From NCBI RefSeq assembly GCF_008386395.1, contig NZ_CP043762.1, forward strand, positions 479,321-543,320: a stretch of DNA of 64,000 nucleotides. Reading direction: 5' to 3'. Shown here in pieces: positions 7,266 to 16,251 of the stretch (its first letter is position 1; every line of letters begins with the position of its first letter). Under the pieces are notes generated by a model. It ran no database searches, was not told the origin of the DNA, and worked only from the letters and a program-made list of their open reading frames with translations. A program made the position numbers and the translations under genes. Origin of the DNA: Paenibacillus sp. 37. Its GTDB lineage: Bacteria > Bacillota > Bacilli > Paenibacillales > Paenibacillaceae.

Positions 7266-8948
7266 TCATGCTTGATGGAGCGCACCGATACTAAGGCCGA
7301 ATGCAGCTTCATGAATTACTTCTCCCGTTGTTGGGTGAGCAAAGACCGTATGTTTAATTTGTTGTTCTGTCAGCTCGTTTGTTATGGCGAGCGTTAAGCT
7401 ACTGATTAAAGAAGATGCATCGGGACCAATAATTGCCCCTCCAACAATTTTTTGTGAGTGATTATTCTTAATCAATTTAATAAAACCTTCCGGTTCATTC
7501 ATTGTTAAGGCCTTACCATTGCTGGTAAAGGAGACCTTACTCACACTGTAATCCATTCCTTGCTGTTTACATTCATCCTCCAATAATCCTACACTGGCTA
7601 TTTCAGGTGATGTGAAAATAACGTTCGGGATTGCACCATAGCGCATTCCTTCCGATTCGCCTACAATTGAATCGATGGCAGTAATACCTTGATGCGAGGC
7701 AACATGGGCAAGTTGCATAATATTCGTAACATCACCTATCGCATAAATATGCTCAACGTTAGTACACATATGTTCGTTCACGGCAATGCCTCGCCCATTA
7801 TTGTTAAGCTGGATTCCGGCTCGTTCAACCTCCAAACCATCCAAATTAGGTTCTCTTCCAACAGCTACCAATACTTTTTCACTAACCAACAAGTGATCCC
7901 CTAGGGCATCCTCATAACTTACGATCGCTTGTCCATCATCAGAACGCTGGATTTTGGATACCTTCGATTTCGTGTGAATATGAATCCCCGCTTGCTCTGC
8001 TGAATGCTTGATCTCTTCGGATATATCACTGTCAATCATGGTCAATAGTCGGTCCATAAATTCAACTACATGCACTTCAACGCCCAAGTAACGATAGATG
8101 AAGGCAAACTCCATACCGATAACACCCCCACCGATAATCGTAATGCTTTTCGGTAGTTCGGTGCATGCAAGCGCATCAGTACTGGTCATTACAAAGGGAA
8201 GATCGATGCCAGGGATATTAACCTTGAAAATTTTGGAGCCTGTCGCAACGATGATATTGTTGGCTGAAATTTGGTAGTTAGTCTGCCCGTTTATCCTCAC
8301 TTCATGTTTAGTCAAAAAAGAAGCTTGCCCTCGGATGATTTCTATTTCATTCTTTTCCATCAAATAATCAATTCCGGATATTAATTTTGCCTTAATCTCA
8401 TCTTTACGACGAATAATCTGATGCATATCAACTTGAAGTTCCGTACCTGTGTTAATACCAAATAAAGATGATTGCTTGACATGATGACATATTTCAGCAG
8501 ATTTAACCAATGATTTCGTCGGGATGCAACCTACATTTAAACAAGTGCCGCCCAATTCTTCTTTTTCAATTAATGTAACTTGTATTCCCTTTTTGGCTGC
8601 ATAAATTGCGGATACATACCCACCTGGTCCTGCTCCAATAATCAATAGCTCCACTTTCTTAGTCATGACTGGATGTTTGAGTTCATTATCCTGCGTCTTA
8701 GATAATACCTCGTCTTCCAAAGCGGTTTCTAACGTGAACAACACTTGATTGGAGGAAATTTCTCCACCTTCTTCAAACAAAATATGGCTGATGGTACCCT
8801 CCGCAGTCGCTGTAACTTCTCGATTGCCTTTGCCTGTTTCAATTTCAACGAGTAAGTCTCCGAATGAAACCTTGTCCCCTAGTTGGAAATTGATGGTCCC
8901 GGCTTTTCCTTTTTTTCCTCCAGGAATCATTGACATTTTTATCTCCAT
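7266..8948 (-). CDS. Dihydrolipoamide dehydrogenase with N-terminal lipoyl domain
   Basis: 560 aa from the ATG at 8948, which has GAAGGAG about 10 nt upstream. Residues 1-75 are a lipoyl domain (PGGKKGKAGTINF, modification motif ETGK with a candidate lipoyl-lysine). After a short linker comes a pyridine-nucleotide disulfide oxidoreductase: FAD motif IIGAGPGGYVSAI, redox pair GGTCLNVGCIPTKS, NAD motif IIGGGVIGMEF and the C-terminal His-Glu catalytic motif HPTTGEVIHEA. It would oxidise its own or a partner's dihydrolipoyl group using NAD+, or run in reverse to reduce lipoyl groups. No pyruvate or oxoglutarate dehydrogenase genes are nearby. The neighbours are OsmC upstream and MarR downstream, so a lipoyl-dependent peroxidase role is likely. 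Confidence 0.9.
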   Translation of the reverse strand: MEIKMSMIPGGKKGKAGTINFQLGDKVSFGDLLVEIETGKGNREVTATAEGTISHILFEEGGEISSNQVLFTLETALEDEVLSKTQDNELKHPVMTKKVELLIIGAGPGGYVSAIYAAKKGIQVTLIEKEELGGTCLNVGCIPTKSLVKSAEICHHVKQSSLFGINTGTELQVDMHQIIRRKDEIKAKLISGIDYLMEKNEIEIIRGQASFLTKHEVRINGQTNYQISANNIIVATGSKIFKVNIPGIDLPFVMTSTDALACTELPKSITIIGGGVIGMEFAFIYRYLGVEVHVVEFMDRLLTMIDSDISEEIKHSAEQAGIHIHTKSKVSKIQRSDDGQAIVSYEDALGDHLLVSEKVLVAVGREPNLDGLEVERAGIQLNNNGRGIAVNEHMCTNVEHIYAIGDVTNIMQLAHVASHQGITAIDSIVGESEGMRYGAIPNVIFTSPEIASVGLLEDECKQQGMDYSVSKVSFTSNGKALTMNEPEGFIKLIKNNHSQKIVGGAIIGPDASSLISSLTLAITNELTEQQIKHTVFAHPTTGEVIHEAAFGLSIGALHQA

Positions 8949-9006
8949 GAAAATCAAGCTCCTTCACTACCAGAGAGGGATGGATAATCCCTTCTTAGCG
9001 CATATG

Positions 9007-9447
9007 TTAGTGTCTAACTACCCCGGATTGCACCAATTTAACTCCGTTGGCCAAGCAGTCTCCAACCGGACAAGTCTTCTCAATGAATGTTGCAAAAGCT
9101 TCTGCTTTTTCTTGACTTTCTGTTGTTTTAAAGTGCATTATAAAACGAATTTCCTGAAATCCGCTTCTTACATCTGCGAGCCCCATGAATCCATCCGGAT
9201 CCAAGTCTCCTTCAAGCTCAACATACAATTCTTCATATGAAAAGTTGTACGCATCCGCAAAGGCAGCAGCAACGATGGACTGACATGCCCCAAGTGCACA
9301 TAATAGCGCTTCGACCGGATTCATCCCTTTATCCGTTCCTCCTAAATCTTGGGGCTCATCCATCAAAATTTTAAAACCTCTGGATTGAGCCTCGACCTGT
9401 AAACCTTCAGGGAATTTTGTAGCGGTAGCTTTGAATGTAGTTAACAT
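9007..9447 (-). CDS. OsmC/Ohr-family peroxidase-like protein
   Basis: 146 aa from the ATG at 9447, preceded by GAGGAGG. Longer upstream readings lack a ribosome site. The two conserved OsmC cysteines are present: one in LGACQSIV (about 57) and one in TCPVGDC (about 127), along with the family motif PVEALLCALGAC. OsmC/Ohr proteins reduce organic hydroperoxides, and Ohr-type members take electrons from lipoyl groups reduced by dihydrolipoamide dehydrogenase. The next gene downstream encodes exactly such a dehydrogenase with its own lipoyl domain. Cytosolic. The last gene of the set is a MarR regulator. Confidence 0.85.
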   Translation of the reverse strand: MLTTFKATATKFPEGLQVEAQSRGFKILMDEPQDLGGTDKGMNPVEALLCALGACQSIVAAAFADAYNFSYEELYVELEGDLDPDGFMGLADVRSGFQEIRFIMHFKTTESQEKAEAFATFIEKTCPVGDCLANGVKLVQSGVVRH

Positions 9448-9466
9448 AACTATTCCTCCTCTTACT

Positions 9467-9500
9467 TTGTGAAAAGTATTACATTCTTTTCTTGTGAAAA
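9467..9500. promoter_or_regulatory. Direct repeats upstream of osmC
   Basis: TTGTGAAAA occurs at 9467-9475 and again at 9492-9500, 25 bp apart, 20-53 bp upstream of the osmC start. The spacing places both on one DNA face within the probable promoter. A regulator site is possible, but the protein is unknown. Confidence 0.3.
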
Positions 9501-9656
9501 TAATAACAATCTTTTTGTTTAAAGTCAATACTTAGCTAAGTAATCTTTTATGGGCATAATCTCTCTTATTATTTCTCCCGGGTTCCCTATATCTATCTTC
9601 TTATACCTTTTTAGCATTAAACAGAATTATTGCCTTAGGTCTGAAAAACCTGTAAT

Positions 9657-9770
9657 CTAATCCTTATGCAAACTATGTTCTTGTCGCTCGACAATGGATA
9701 AGTACGGCATAAGGTCTCTGCTGAATTTGCTCTGACTATCGCAATGCACATTATATTTACTTATATCCAT
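9657..9770 (-). CDS. Possible 37-aa peptide ending in intergenic-repeat sequence
   Basis: ATG at 9770 is preceded by GAAAAGGAGATG at sensible spacing. The frame reads MDISKYNVHCDSQSKFSRDL.. to a TAG at 9657. Its C-terminal part (SIVERQEHS) is encoded by the GTTCTTGTC-type repeat at 9671-9696. Similar short readings (VVEGQEHS, IVEGQEHI) arise from the larger repeats near 24.2 and 43.5 kb. It could be a real small protein, or the end of a vanished gene fused to the repeat. The rest of 9501-10062 shows no recognisable gene. Confidence 0.25.
   Translation of the reverse strand: MDISKYNVHCDSQSKFSRDLMPYLSIVERQEHSLHKD
9671..9696. repeat. GTTCTTGTC intergenic repeat, single module
   Basis: AACTATGTTCTTGTCGCTCG followed by ACAATGG is nearly identical to the terminal module of the complex repeats (ACTATGTTCTTGTCCCTCG followed by ACAA at 43478-43498). 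TTGTC and GACAA form a small inverted repeat inside it. Confidence 0.65.
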
Positions 9771-10062
9771 AGAGGCATCTCCTTTTCAGATATAAAATCT
9801 GATTTAATTTTGTTATTAACAGTCACTATTATATTTCAATGTATTATGATGTATAGAACTAAATTAAGATTTCTACAATTGCCGACCTATTAAAACGAGC
9901 TCTTATAGAGTACTAAGAATGAACACATTGTACTTGGCAACTCCCTCAAACTGTACCATCTTGATTAACTAGGTATTCATTGAGGAGAGGGAATGCTTGA
10001 TAATTCCTGTATAGAAATCCTGCTTTCCTAATTGAAAGACCCAGAAAAAGTTTATAAAATAG

Positions 10063-10094
10063 GACCGCTCCCAATTATGGTATTGGGAAGCGAT
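10063..10094 (-). terminator. Hairpin downstream of the ABC permease
   Basis: GACCGCTCCCAAT (10063-10075) pairs with ATTGGGAAGCGATC with small mismatches around a TATGGT loop. On the minus strand it is followed by an AT-rich stretch with no long T run. It probably ends the permease transcript 86 bp after the stop. Confidence 0.5.
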
Positions 10095-10179
10095 CACGGC
10101 CTAAGCATATCATTATGTTCAGTCTACTTGAACGGCTATAATCATCTGCGAATCTTTCTAAATTAAGTTTAACCGTTCT

Positions 10180-12840
10180 TTACGTTTCCTTTCTCAATGC
10201 CTCTACGATACTTGTTTGGTTTAATCGATACATCGGCCAAGCTGTAGCAACGAGTGTTGTTGCTATGGCACCTGCACATGCAAGAACAACACTAGACCAT
10301 GGAGTGGCCCAACCTACGTCGAAAGCACCTTTAAAGAGATGATGTATCCCATAGCTTAGTGCTATTCCGAGTATACTACCGTATAGCGCAGAGTAAAGGC
10401 CGTATAAAACGCCTTCCAACAGGATCATTTTCCCTACATTACGCTGTGTCATGCCGATAGCTTTGAGCACCGCAAATTCTTTGGTTCGCAGAATAAGATT
10501 GGTGCTGACGGTGTTAAGTATATTCAGGAACGCAATCAGGACAATGACACCCATAAAACCATACAAAAAGATCTTTGCGGTTGTCGCGTCGTTTTTGGCT
10601 TGGGCAAGTTGCTCCACCTTATCTGTGTAGCTGTAACCTGCATCTTTTTGGGGCAGGGTTTTGAGATAGTCCGTAATTGGTTTGTTGGAAATATCGGTTT
10701 TGGCAAGAATAAAGATTCTGGAGTACGTATCGTTCCCTGTAACCTTCTCTACGACTTCAGGCGTCGTTATGAATTCAATAATAGCACTCTCATTATAGCT
10801 GCTCGACAACAAGCCTTGATCAACAATTCCTGTTACCGTCAGTGTTGTGTAACCACGGCCCTTCTCGCCCAATTCCAAGCTACGTACTTTGATGTGATCC
10901 CCAACCTTGAGTTGGGTTTGATCCATAACAATCTGTCTTCCATCCTCTGTTATCATACTTAATTTCTGATTGACGATAACGCCATTTTCCCGGTTCATCT
11001 TCTCTTTGTCGATCTTACCAGCCGTTAGTCTGGGTTTCAGAGCATCGAGTCCATTATCTCCATAGGATTCAAGGTAATTGTTGTCTGTGCGGTACCCCCC
11101 TCCCTCTTCAACAGAATACATTCCCGGACGGAGTTCATAATACTTGGGATTAATTTTTTCTTTCGGAAAGATAGCCATCACTTGATTATTGTAATACGGA
11201 TAGGCATGTTCAACGGCATCAAGCTTAACAATGTCAGAAAATACGGAATCATCGATCCGTTTGGAAGGTCCTTCATAGATAACCGAGTAGGAATAATTGG
11301 TACCTGATTGAGATGGTTGCCCCAACAAACCAGCTAGTCCGCTAAAAACAATAAATAGAATCATGCTGACCACTATGGAAAAGGCAGTGATGCGGAAGCG
11401 CTTTTTGTTCCGCCTGATGTTTCGATTAGCAAACTGTCCTTCGATACCCAACAGTTTCCCCAGCAGTTTTGATTTCCGGACAGATGTTACGTTCTCCACT
11501 TTCGTGCCTCCCGAGCTAAGCACCGCCTCAAGTGGAGATACCTTCGCTGCCAGTCTCGCAGGTCCGATAGCAGACAGATAAACAGTCAATAACCCCAACG
11601 CACCGGCTATGATCAAAATTGGTAGGGAGATGACCATTTGCATATCATTCAGAAATCCCAACGCCAAAAAGCTGATGTTGTAAAACAGAAGTTTCATAAA
11701 AACAGTTCCCATCAATAATCCAACAGGAATACCAATTAGACTCAGTATTGTAGCCTCTTTGAGAACCAATTTACGTATTTGTGATGGGGTAGCCCCAATG
11801 CACCGCAGCATTCCGAATTGCGAGGTCCGCTCCAGAACAGAAATATGAAACGTATTATATATCACTGCACTCGTACAACCCATAATAATAATGATGATTG
11901 CTGCGAATGCATATAACAAACTATGGTTTACACCTTCATAGGTGCTTTTACCAAACAACTTAAGCAGTTCATTATTATAATCGACACGAATATTTTTATA
12001 TTGATTATCCTTATCCAGCGCTAAGGCAGAGCCTTGATCCACTTGCTCTAGCTTCAATGAAGATATCATCGCTTCCGTCTTTGCCTGAATCTGATTCATC
12101 GATTTCATTTTGACATAAATAAAATAATTTTTATCCGCATCGGTTTTCACATTATCTTCATACGTGATGGCTGGAAAGATGAAGCTGGAAGACCACGAAG
12201 CGTTACTACCTGTCTTCATAAATCCCACAATGGTGAATTCTCTCTCTTTTTGGGGACGAAAGCCTTCATCCAGATCCCAGCCAAAATCACCCAGACCATG
12301 GATAAGTTTGATCTCCCCGGTTGATGCGACAGTTCGTTCTCCCAGACTCAGGGTAATCGAATCTCCAAGCTTTGGTTTGGTCACAAAACGATCCAGGCCC
12401 CATGTCGAAAGAATAACTTCATGCGAATTCCTGGGGAGTCTGCCCGAATCCAGCTGAACCTGGAGCATGTTCATCGCATCGGCATCATAACCTTTGAGAT
12501 TCAAATACCGATAAGGTGCAGCAAACGGGTTTTCCTTCTTTTCTTTCTCACTCGTTTTGCTGATGACCGAATAACCTTCTCTGCTAATGATTCCAGCACT
12601 CTCTACGGATGTGTTATTGACGACTTTTGAGACTGCTTCTCCCGGTAATCCGTTAAAAGAAACATGGTAATCCCCGTACTCTTGAACGGTTTGCCGAACC
12701 ACCTTGTCTCTGAAGCTAAGGCCAATGGTTCCTATGGCTGTGAGTAGAGTCACAGACAAAATAATGCCAACGATCGTTAGTATTGATCTTTTTTTCTGCC
12801 CTAGTAAATATTTTTGGGTAAGACTGGTATATTTATTCAC
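10180..12840 (-). CDS. FtsX-type ABC transporter permease, large (MacB-like family)
   Basis: 886 aa. One membrane helix near residues 19-42, an extracytoplasmic MacB-type domain (about 45-300), three helices of an FtsX core (about 310-430), then a second extracytoplasmic domain and a second FtsX core to the end (about 760-875, with LRTKEFAVLKAIGMTQ). The duplicated half-structure and length are typical of single-subunit permeases pairing with a MacB/LolD-type ATPase. It starts with GTG at 12840, overlapping the ATPase stop by 8 nt. Likely role is mechanotransmission or export of peptides or lipids, including antimicrobial peptide defence; the two-component system upstream on the same strand probably controls it. 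Substrate is unknown. Confidence 0.88.
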   Translation of the reverse strand: MNKYTSLTQKYLLGQKKRSILTIVGIILSVTLLTAIGTIGLSFRDKVVRQTVQEYGDYHVSFNGLPGEAVSKVVNNTSVESAGIISREGYSVISKTSEKEKKENPFAAPYRYLNLKGYDADAMNMLQVQLDSGRLPRNSHEVILSTWGLDRFVTKPKLGDSITLSLGERTVASTGEIKLIHGLGDFGWDLDEGFRPQKEREFTIVGFMKTGSNASWSSSFIFPAITYEDNVKTDADKNYFIYVKMKSMNQIQAKTEAMISSLKLEQVDQGSALALDKDNQYKNIRVDYNNELLKLFGKSTYEGVNHSLLYAFAAIIIIIMGCTSAVIYNTFHISVLERTSQFGMLRCIGATPSQIRKLVLKEATILSLIGIPVGLLMGTVFMKLLFYNISFLALGFLNDMQMVISLPILIIAGALGLLTVYLSAIGPARLAAKVSPLEAVLSSGGTKVENVTSVRKSKLLGKLLGIEGQFANRNIRRNKKRFRITAFSIVVSMILFIVFSGLAGLLGQPSQSGTNYSYSVIYEGPSKRIDDSVFSDIVKLDAVEHAYPYYNNQVMAIFPKEKINPKYYELRPGMYSVEEGGGYRTDNNYLESYGDNGLDALKPRLTAGKIDKEKMNRENGVIVNQKLSMITEDGRQIVMDQTQLKVGDHIKVRSLELGEKGRGYTTLTVTGIVDQGLLSSSYNESAIIEFITTPEVVEKVTGNDTYSRIFILAKTDISNKPITDYLKTLPQKDAGYSYTDKVEQLAQAKNDATTAKIFLYGFMGVIVLIAFLNILNTVSTNLILRTKEFAVLKAIGMTQRNVGKMILLEGVLYGLYSALYGSILGIALSYGIHHLFKGAFDVGWATPWSSVVLACAGAIATTLVATAWPMYRLNQTSIVEALRKET

Positions 12841-13522
12841 GATCTTTCACCCCTGTTTGCTGCAAGAGTGTACCATCTTTTATATTTACAACACGGTCCG
12901 CTCTCTGGGCCACATTCAAATCATGTGTGATCATAATCAAGGTTTGATTGTATTTTCTGACGGAGAAGGTAAGCAGATCCACAATCTCTTTACTGTTCTT
13001 GCTATCCAGATTGCCGGTTGGTTCATCCGCCAGAATAATCGATGGTTTATTGATTAATGCGCGTCCAATTGCAGTTCGCTGCTGTTGCCCGCCTGATAAT
13101 TGGGACGGAAGGTGCTGCCTTCGATCGCTGAGTCCCAGCACGCTCAATAATTCCTCAAGATAACCCTCGTCCACATGTTTATTCTCAAGCAGCATCGGCA
13201 ATTTAATGTTTTCTTCCGCAGTTAACACCGGGATCAGATTATACGATTGAAAAATAAAACCGATTTTGCGTCTTCTGAACACAGCTAGTTCATTTTCACT
13301 TTGAGAATACAGATCCATACCGTCAATAATGACTTGGCCACTTGTTGGTTGATCCACTCCCCCGAGCAGATGCAGCAATGAGCTTTTGCCAGATCCGCTG
13401 GCGCCCACGATCGCAACGAATTCTCCTTGATTGACGGACAGATTAACATCTCTCAATGCTTCCACCCTAGACTCAGCACTTCCGTATATTTTACATAAAT
13501 GTTCGGTCTTCAAAATTTCCAC
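12833..13522 (-). CDS. ABC transporter ATPase of the MacB/LolD type
   Basis: 229 aa. Walker A GASGSGKS (about 40-47), Q-loop [10 protein letters not shown], signature [15 protein letters not shown], Walker [13 protein letters not shown] and the H-loop MITHDL are all intact. The [11 protein letters not shown] stretch after the Q-loop is typical of ATPases serving FtsX-fold permeases. It partners with the permease gene that overlaps its 3' end. A hairpin (13596-13629) lies between it and the histidine kinase gene, so part of its expression may come from a separate promoter in 13523-13595. Confidence 0.92.
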   Translation of the reverse strand: MEILKTEHLCKIYGSAESRVEALRDVNLSVNQGEFVAIVGASGSGKSSLLHLLGGVDQPTSGQVIIDGMDLYSQSENELAVFRRRKIGFIFQSYNLIPVLTAEENIKLPMLLENKHVDEGYLEELLSVLGLSDRRQHLPSQLSGGQQQRTAIGRALINKPSIILADEPTGNLDSKNSKEIVDLLTFSVRKYNQTLIMITHDLNVAQRADRVVNIKDGTLLQQTGVKDRE

Positions 13523-13595
13523 CCTGTTGTACCTCCAGTTGTATGATTAACATTGCTTGATTGTCATTATAGGTGTGGAAGCTTACGTTGAAGTG

Positions 13596-13629
13596 AAGAA
13601 GAAGCTTACATTTTCGTAAGCTTCTTCTT
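13596..13629 (-). terminator. Hairpin between histidine kinase and ABC genes
   Basis: AAGAAGAAGCTTAC (13596-13609) pairs perfectly with GTAAGCTTCTTCTT (13616-13629), loop of 6 nt; it overlaps the kinase stop codon. On the minus strand it is followed by a C/T-rich rather than a T-only tract, so termination may be partial. A further GAAGCTTAC lies at 13579-13587, giving three related boxes that could also be a response-regulator target ahead of the ABC genes. Confidence 0.6.
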
Positions 13630-14875
13630 AAGTCCACTCTTTTTTGAAAAACGAAATTCTGAATGTCGTTCCTTCTTGAGGCACACTCTCCACCGTAATG
13701 ATCCCGTGTTGTTCCTCAATGATCGATTTGGTCAAAGCCAGACCAATCCCTATACTGTTGGGCTTGTTATGGTTCTTGCCTTTATAGAATCGTTTGAAAA
13801 TATGAGGCATATCATCGGGATGTATACCTTCGCCGTTGTCCTGAATTATGATTGTATCAAACAGTGCGTTTTCCTCCAAATGGATTCGAACCTTCCCCTC
13901 TGGCGGGGTGTGTTCGAGTGCATTTTTTATCAAATTCATGACAGCTTCCTTAAGCCATTCTTCATCTGCCTGCACAAACGCATTCTCGCTTCCAAGGATG
14001 GTTATGTTTTGCCGCTTCTGGTCTGCTACTGTCCGGAGTGAATAGACAGCGCTCTCCACCATCTCCCTTAGCTCGATCCTTTCTTTACGAAATCCAATGG
14101 CTCCCGCTTCGACTCGTGCCAGCTTGAGCAGGCTGATGATGAGCCATTCCATTCGATCAAGCTGCTGCCGACTTCGTTCCAGAAACGTCATTCTCATTTC
14201 TTCTTTCATCCCGGGATCATTCAGCAGATTTTCATTGAACACTATCAGAGAAGACAGGGGTGTTTTGAGTTGGTGGGAAATGTCGGATAACAGATTGCGC
14301 AAGAAGGTTTTTTCCTGCTGGAGTAGCTCCAGGCTGTTAGTTAGTCTTTCAGCCATCGCATTGAAGCTCCGGCCAAGTGAGCCGAAGTCTCCATCCTCCG
14401 TCTCAGGCAGTTTTTTATCAAATTGCTGTTCCACAACCTGCTCGGCCGCATGGGAAATCGTTCTGACTTTCACAAAAAATTTACGATACTCCCACAGAAG
14501 CAATACCATGAGTGGGATCAGGAACAACAATACTTGAGTCGCTGTTTTTAAGGGTAATGCTAGTCCTGAAAGAGCCGGCTGATCTTCTAAAGACATACCC
14601 GCCTGATATCCGTATTGTGCAAGGATACGTTGCCCCTCAGTGATGTCATCGGTATGGGCTCCTTGGGTAACAAAGTGAATCACCTCATTCTCCAACTGGG
14701 GATCCTTCATCAACAAATGTCCGATTAGGGCGCTATTCTGATTCACGATAGTTGTATTGATGCTATCAACTTGATGCTGCATGTATAAAAACATCATAAA
14801 CGACAAAAGAACTTGCAGAGCAAGTACTTTAATGGCGATAGATTTCCACTCTGGATTTCGCAAAACTTCGATCAT
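13628..14875 (-). CDS. Sensor histidine kinase
   Basis: 415 aa from the ATG at 14875, which has GGGAG six nt upstream; an ATG at 14881 forms an ATGA overlap with the response regulator stop but sits directly on the ribosome site. Two membrane helices (about 14-34 and 112-132) enclose an extracytoplasmic sensor of about 80 residues. Then come HAMP (ISHAAEQVVEQ), the phosphoacceptor H in DISHQLKTPLSSL and an HATPase domain (NLIKNALEH, DNGEGI, GIGLALTKSI). It pairs with the response regulator upstream and, by position, regulates the ABC exporter downstream. Confidence 0.9.
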   Translation of the reverse strand: MIEVLRNPEWKSIAIKVLALQVLLSFMMFLYMQHQVDSINTTIVNQNSALIGHLLMKDPQLENEVIHFVTQGAHTDDITEGQRILAQYGYQAGMSLEDQPALSGLALPLKTATQVLLFLIPLMVLLLWEYRKFFVKVRTISHAAEQVVEQQFDKKLPETEDGDFGSLGRSFNAMAERLTNSLELLQQEKTFLRNLLSDISHQLKTPLSSLIVFNENLLNDPGMKEEMRMTFLERSRQQLDRMEWLIISLLKLARVEAGAIGFRKERIELREMVESAVYSLRTVADQKRQNITILGSENAFVQADEEWLKEAVMNLIKNALEHTPPEGKVRIHLEENALFDTIIIQDNGEGIHPDDMPHIFKRFYKGKNHNKPNSIGIGLALTKSIIEEQHGIITVESVPQEGTTFRISFFKKEWT

Positions 14876-14877
14876 GT

Positions 14878-15573
14878 TCATCTCCCTATAACTTCCACAT
14901 TCCATTTATACCCGATCCCCCGAACGGTTACGATATATTGTGGTGCTGCAGGAATATCTTCGACTTTCTCTCTTAATCTGCGGATATGGACAGAGAGCGT
15001 ATTATCATCAATGAAGTCGCCCGAGAGATCCCAGAGATGATTCAGAATTGAACTTCTGCTGCATATCTGCTTCGGATTAGAGATCAACATCAATAATAGT
15101 CGGTATTCAAGCGTCGTTAGTGTAATTTCACTATTGTTTTTGAGTACAGTTCCTTCTAAAATACGCACCTGGATGCTATCGGACATCCATAAGCTTGCTT
15201 CTTGTTTTCCCTTGTTGTTACGTCGTAATACGGCTTTAATTCGTGATATAAGTTCTTTGGTACGAACAGGCTTGGTTACATAGTCGTCTGCTCCGAGATC
15301 AAGCCCTGCGACCACGTTTGCTTCCTCATCCAAAGCCGTCAAAAAGATTATGGGCACTTGCGACGTTACCCTAATCTCACTGCACAGTTGATATCCCGAT
15401 CCATCAGGCAAAGTGACATCCAACAAAATCAGATCGATCGTCTTTGCCTGCAGTGCCTGTCTGGCTTCTTCCAAGTTCCCCGCCACAACGACCTCATATC
15501 CTTCATTGGACAGTGTATATTGAATACCAAACACCAGATTTTCATCATCTTCTACGAGTAATAAGCGATTCAT
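14878..15573 (-). CDS. OmpR/PhoB-family response regulator
   Basis: 231 aa. Receiver domain with the acidic pair at D9/D10, phosphoacceptor D52 (LILLDVTLPDGSG) and K in YVTKPV. The C-terminal winged helix includes LTTLEYRLLLMLISNP and DDNTLSVHIRRLREK. It is the first gene of the RR-HK-ATPase-permease set, read leftwards. The region upstream (15574-15890) contains no recognisable gene and should hold the promoter. Confidence 0.92.
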   Translation of the reverse strand: MNRLLLVEDDENLVFGIQYTLSNEGYEVVVAGNLEEARQALQAKTIDLILLDVTLPDGSGYQLCSEIRVTSQVPIIFLTALDEEANVVAGLDLGADDYVTKPVRTKELISRIKAVLRRNNKGKQEASLWMSDSIQVRILEGTVLKNNSEITLTTLEYRLLLMLISNPKQICSRSSILNHLWDLSGDFIDDNTLSVHIRRLREKVEDIPAAPQYIVTVRGIGYKWNVEVIGR

Positions 15574-15895
15574 CGTACACCTCAGCTTATGCTATTTGAA
15601 TTTATATTAATTTTGTTGATTATAGAGTTCCTGAGTCATTATACATCATTTGCGTTTCTAAGCTAAATTTATAATATCCACCATACTTAAAAGTAATTGC
15701 TATGATCCGACATTAATCAAAACATAAAATAGCCTTGCCACAGCGCTAAATGCAATTTGTAAGGTTAGTGATGTTCATAGGCGAGATGATTTCAACTACT
15801 GCCCTGCAGTTTCCTAATGAATTTTGAGTGTCAATATCTTTTGGCGTGAATTTTAGATAACAATTTAATCTATACTGGCACAATGTTTTTTCTTA

Positions 15896-15922
15896 AAACA
15901 AAAAGCCGCTATTTAGCGACTT
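15896..15922. repeat. Short hairpin repeat, copy 2
   Basis: AAAAAGCCGCTA-TT-TAGCGACTTAG, same arms as the copies at 5756, 24137 and 43446 with a shorter loop. Confidence 0.7.
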
Positions 15923-16129
15923 AGAATGGTACTTAGCCCGCGATTTTTGTCGATTTCAATACATCTACCATCTCGGACTCAGCGGTTATCCTTCTGCGTG
16001 TGGTCAGCTCAGGGTTTAAATCGTCCTACCTTCAGTCAAGAGGGTACCTTTGTGCCATTGTACATTATCAGACAATTCAATTGTACACAAATCCTAAAAA
16101 AGCCTTAATCTTCGCAGGGTTTTGATGTG

Positions 16130-16159
16130 AAATAATGTTCTTGTCATCCGACATTATTT
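16130..16159. repeat. GTTCTTGTC-type hairpin
   Basis: AAATAATG (16130-16137) and CATTATTT (16152-16159) bracket TTCTTGTCATCCGA. The inner GTTCTTGTC-N-CGACA pattern is shared with the other intergenic repeats. Confidence 0.5.
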
Positions 16160-16251
16160 GTGTATTTATTTGTGAGATACCATTAAATTTATAGTAAATA
16201 TTATCATTAAAGTTTATAATTGCAAGTCCCTGACCTACATGATGAAAAAAA

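Larger units (their letters stand above)
15574..16251. other. Gene-free stretch with repeat modules
   Basis: No intact gene. It holds the second short hairpin repeat (15896-15922) and a GTTCTTGTC-type hairpin (16130-16159). A minus-strand reading around 15926-16025 (TTRRRITAESEMVDVLKS) ends in a stop and may be the tail of a lost gene, but I cannot assign it. Confidence 0.5.

Noticed and set aside
8749-9240. Open frame of 163 codons on the plus strand
   Set aside because: Spans the lpd-osmC junction in antisense; both sense genes are well supported.
9501-10062. Riboswitch or other structured leader
   Set aside because: Only the short repeat module and weak AT-rich hairpins are visible; no conserved riboswitch core was recognised.
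10600-10962. Open frame of 120 codons on the plus strand
   Set aside because: It lies fully antisense to the FtsX permease, which has clear domains; no ribosome site or motif.
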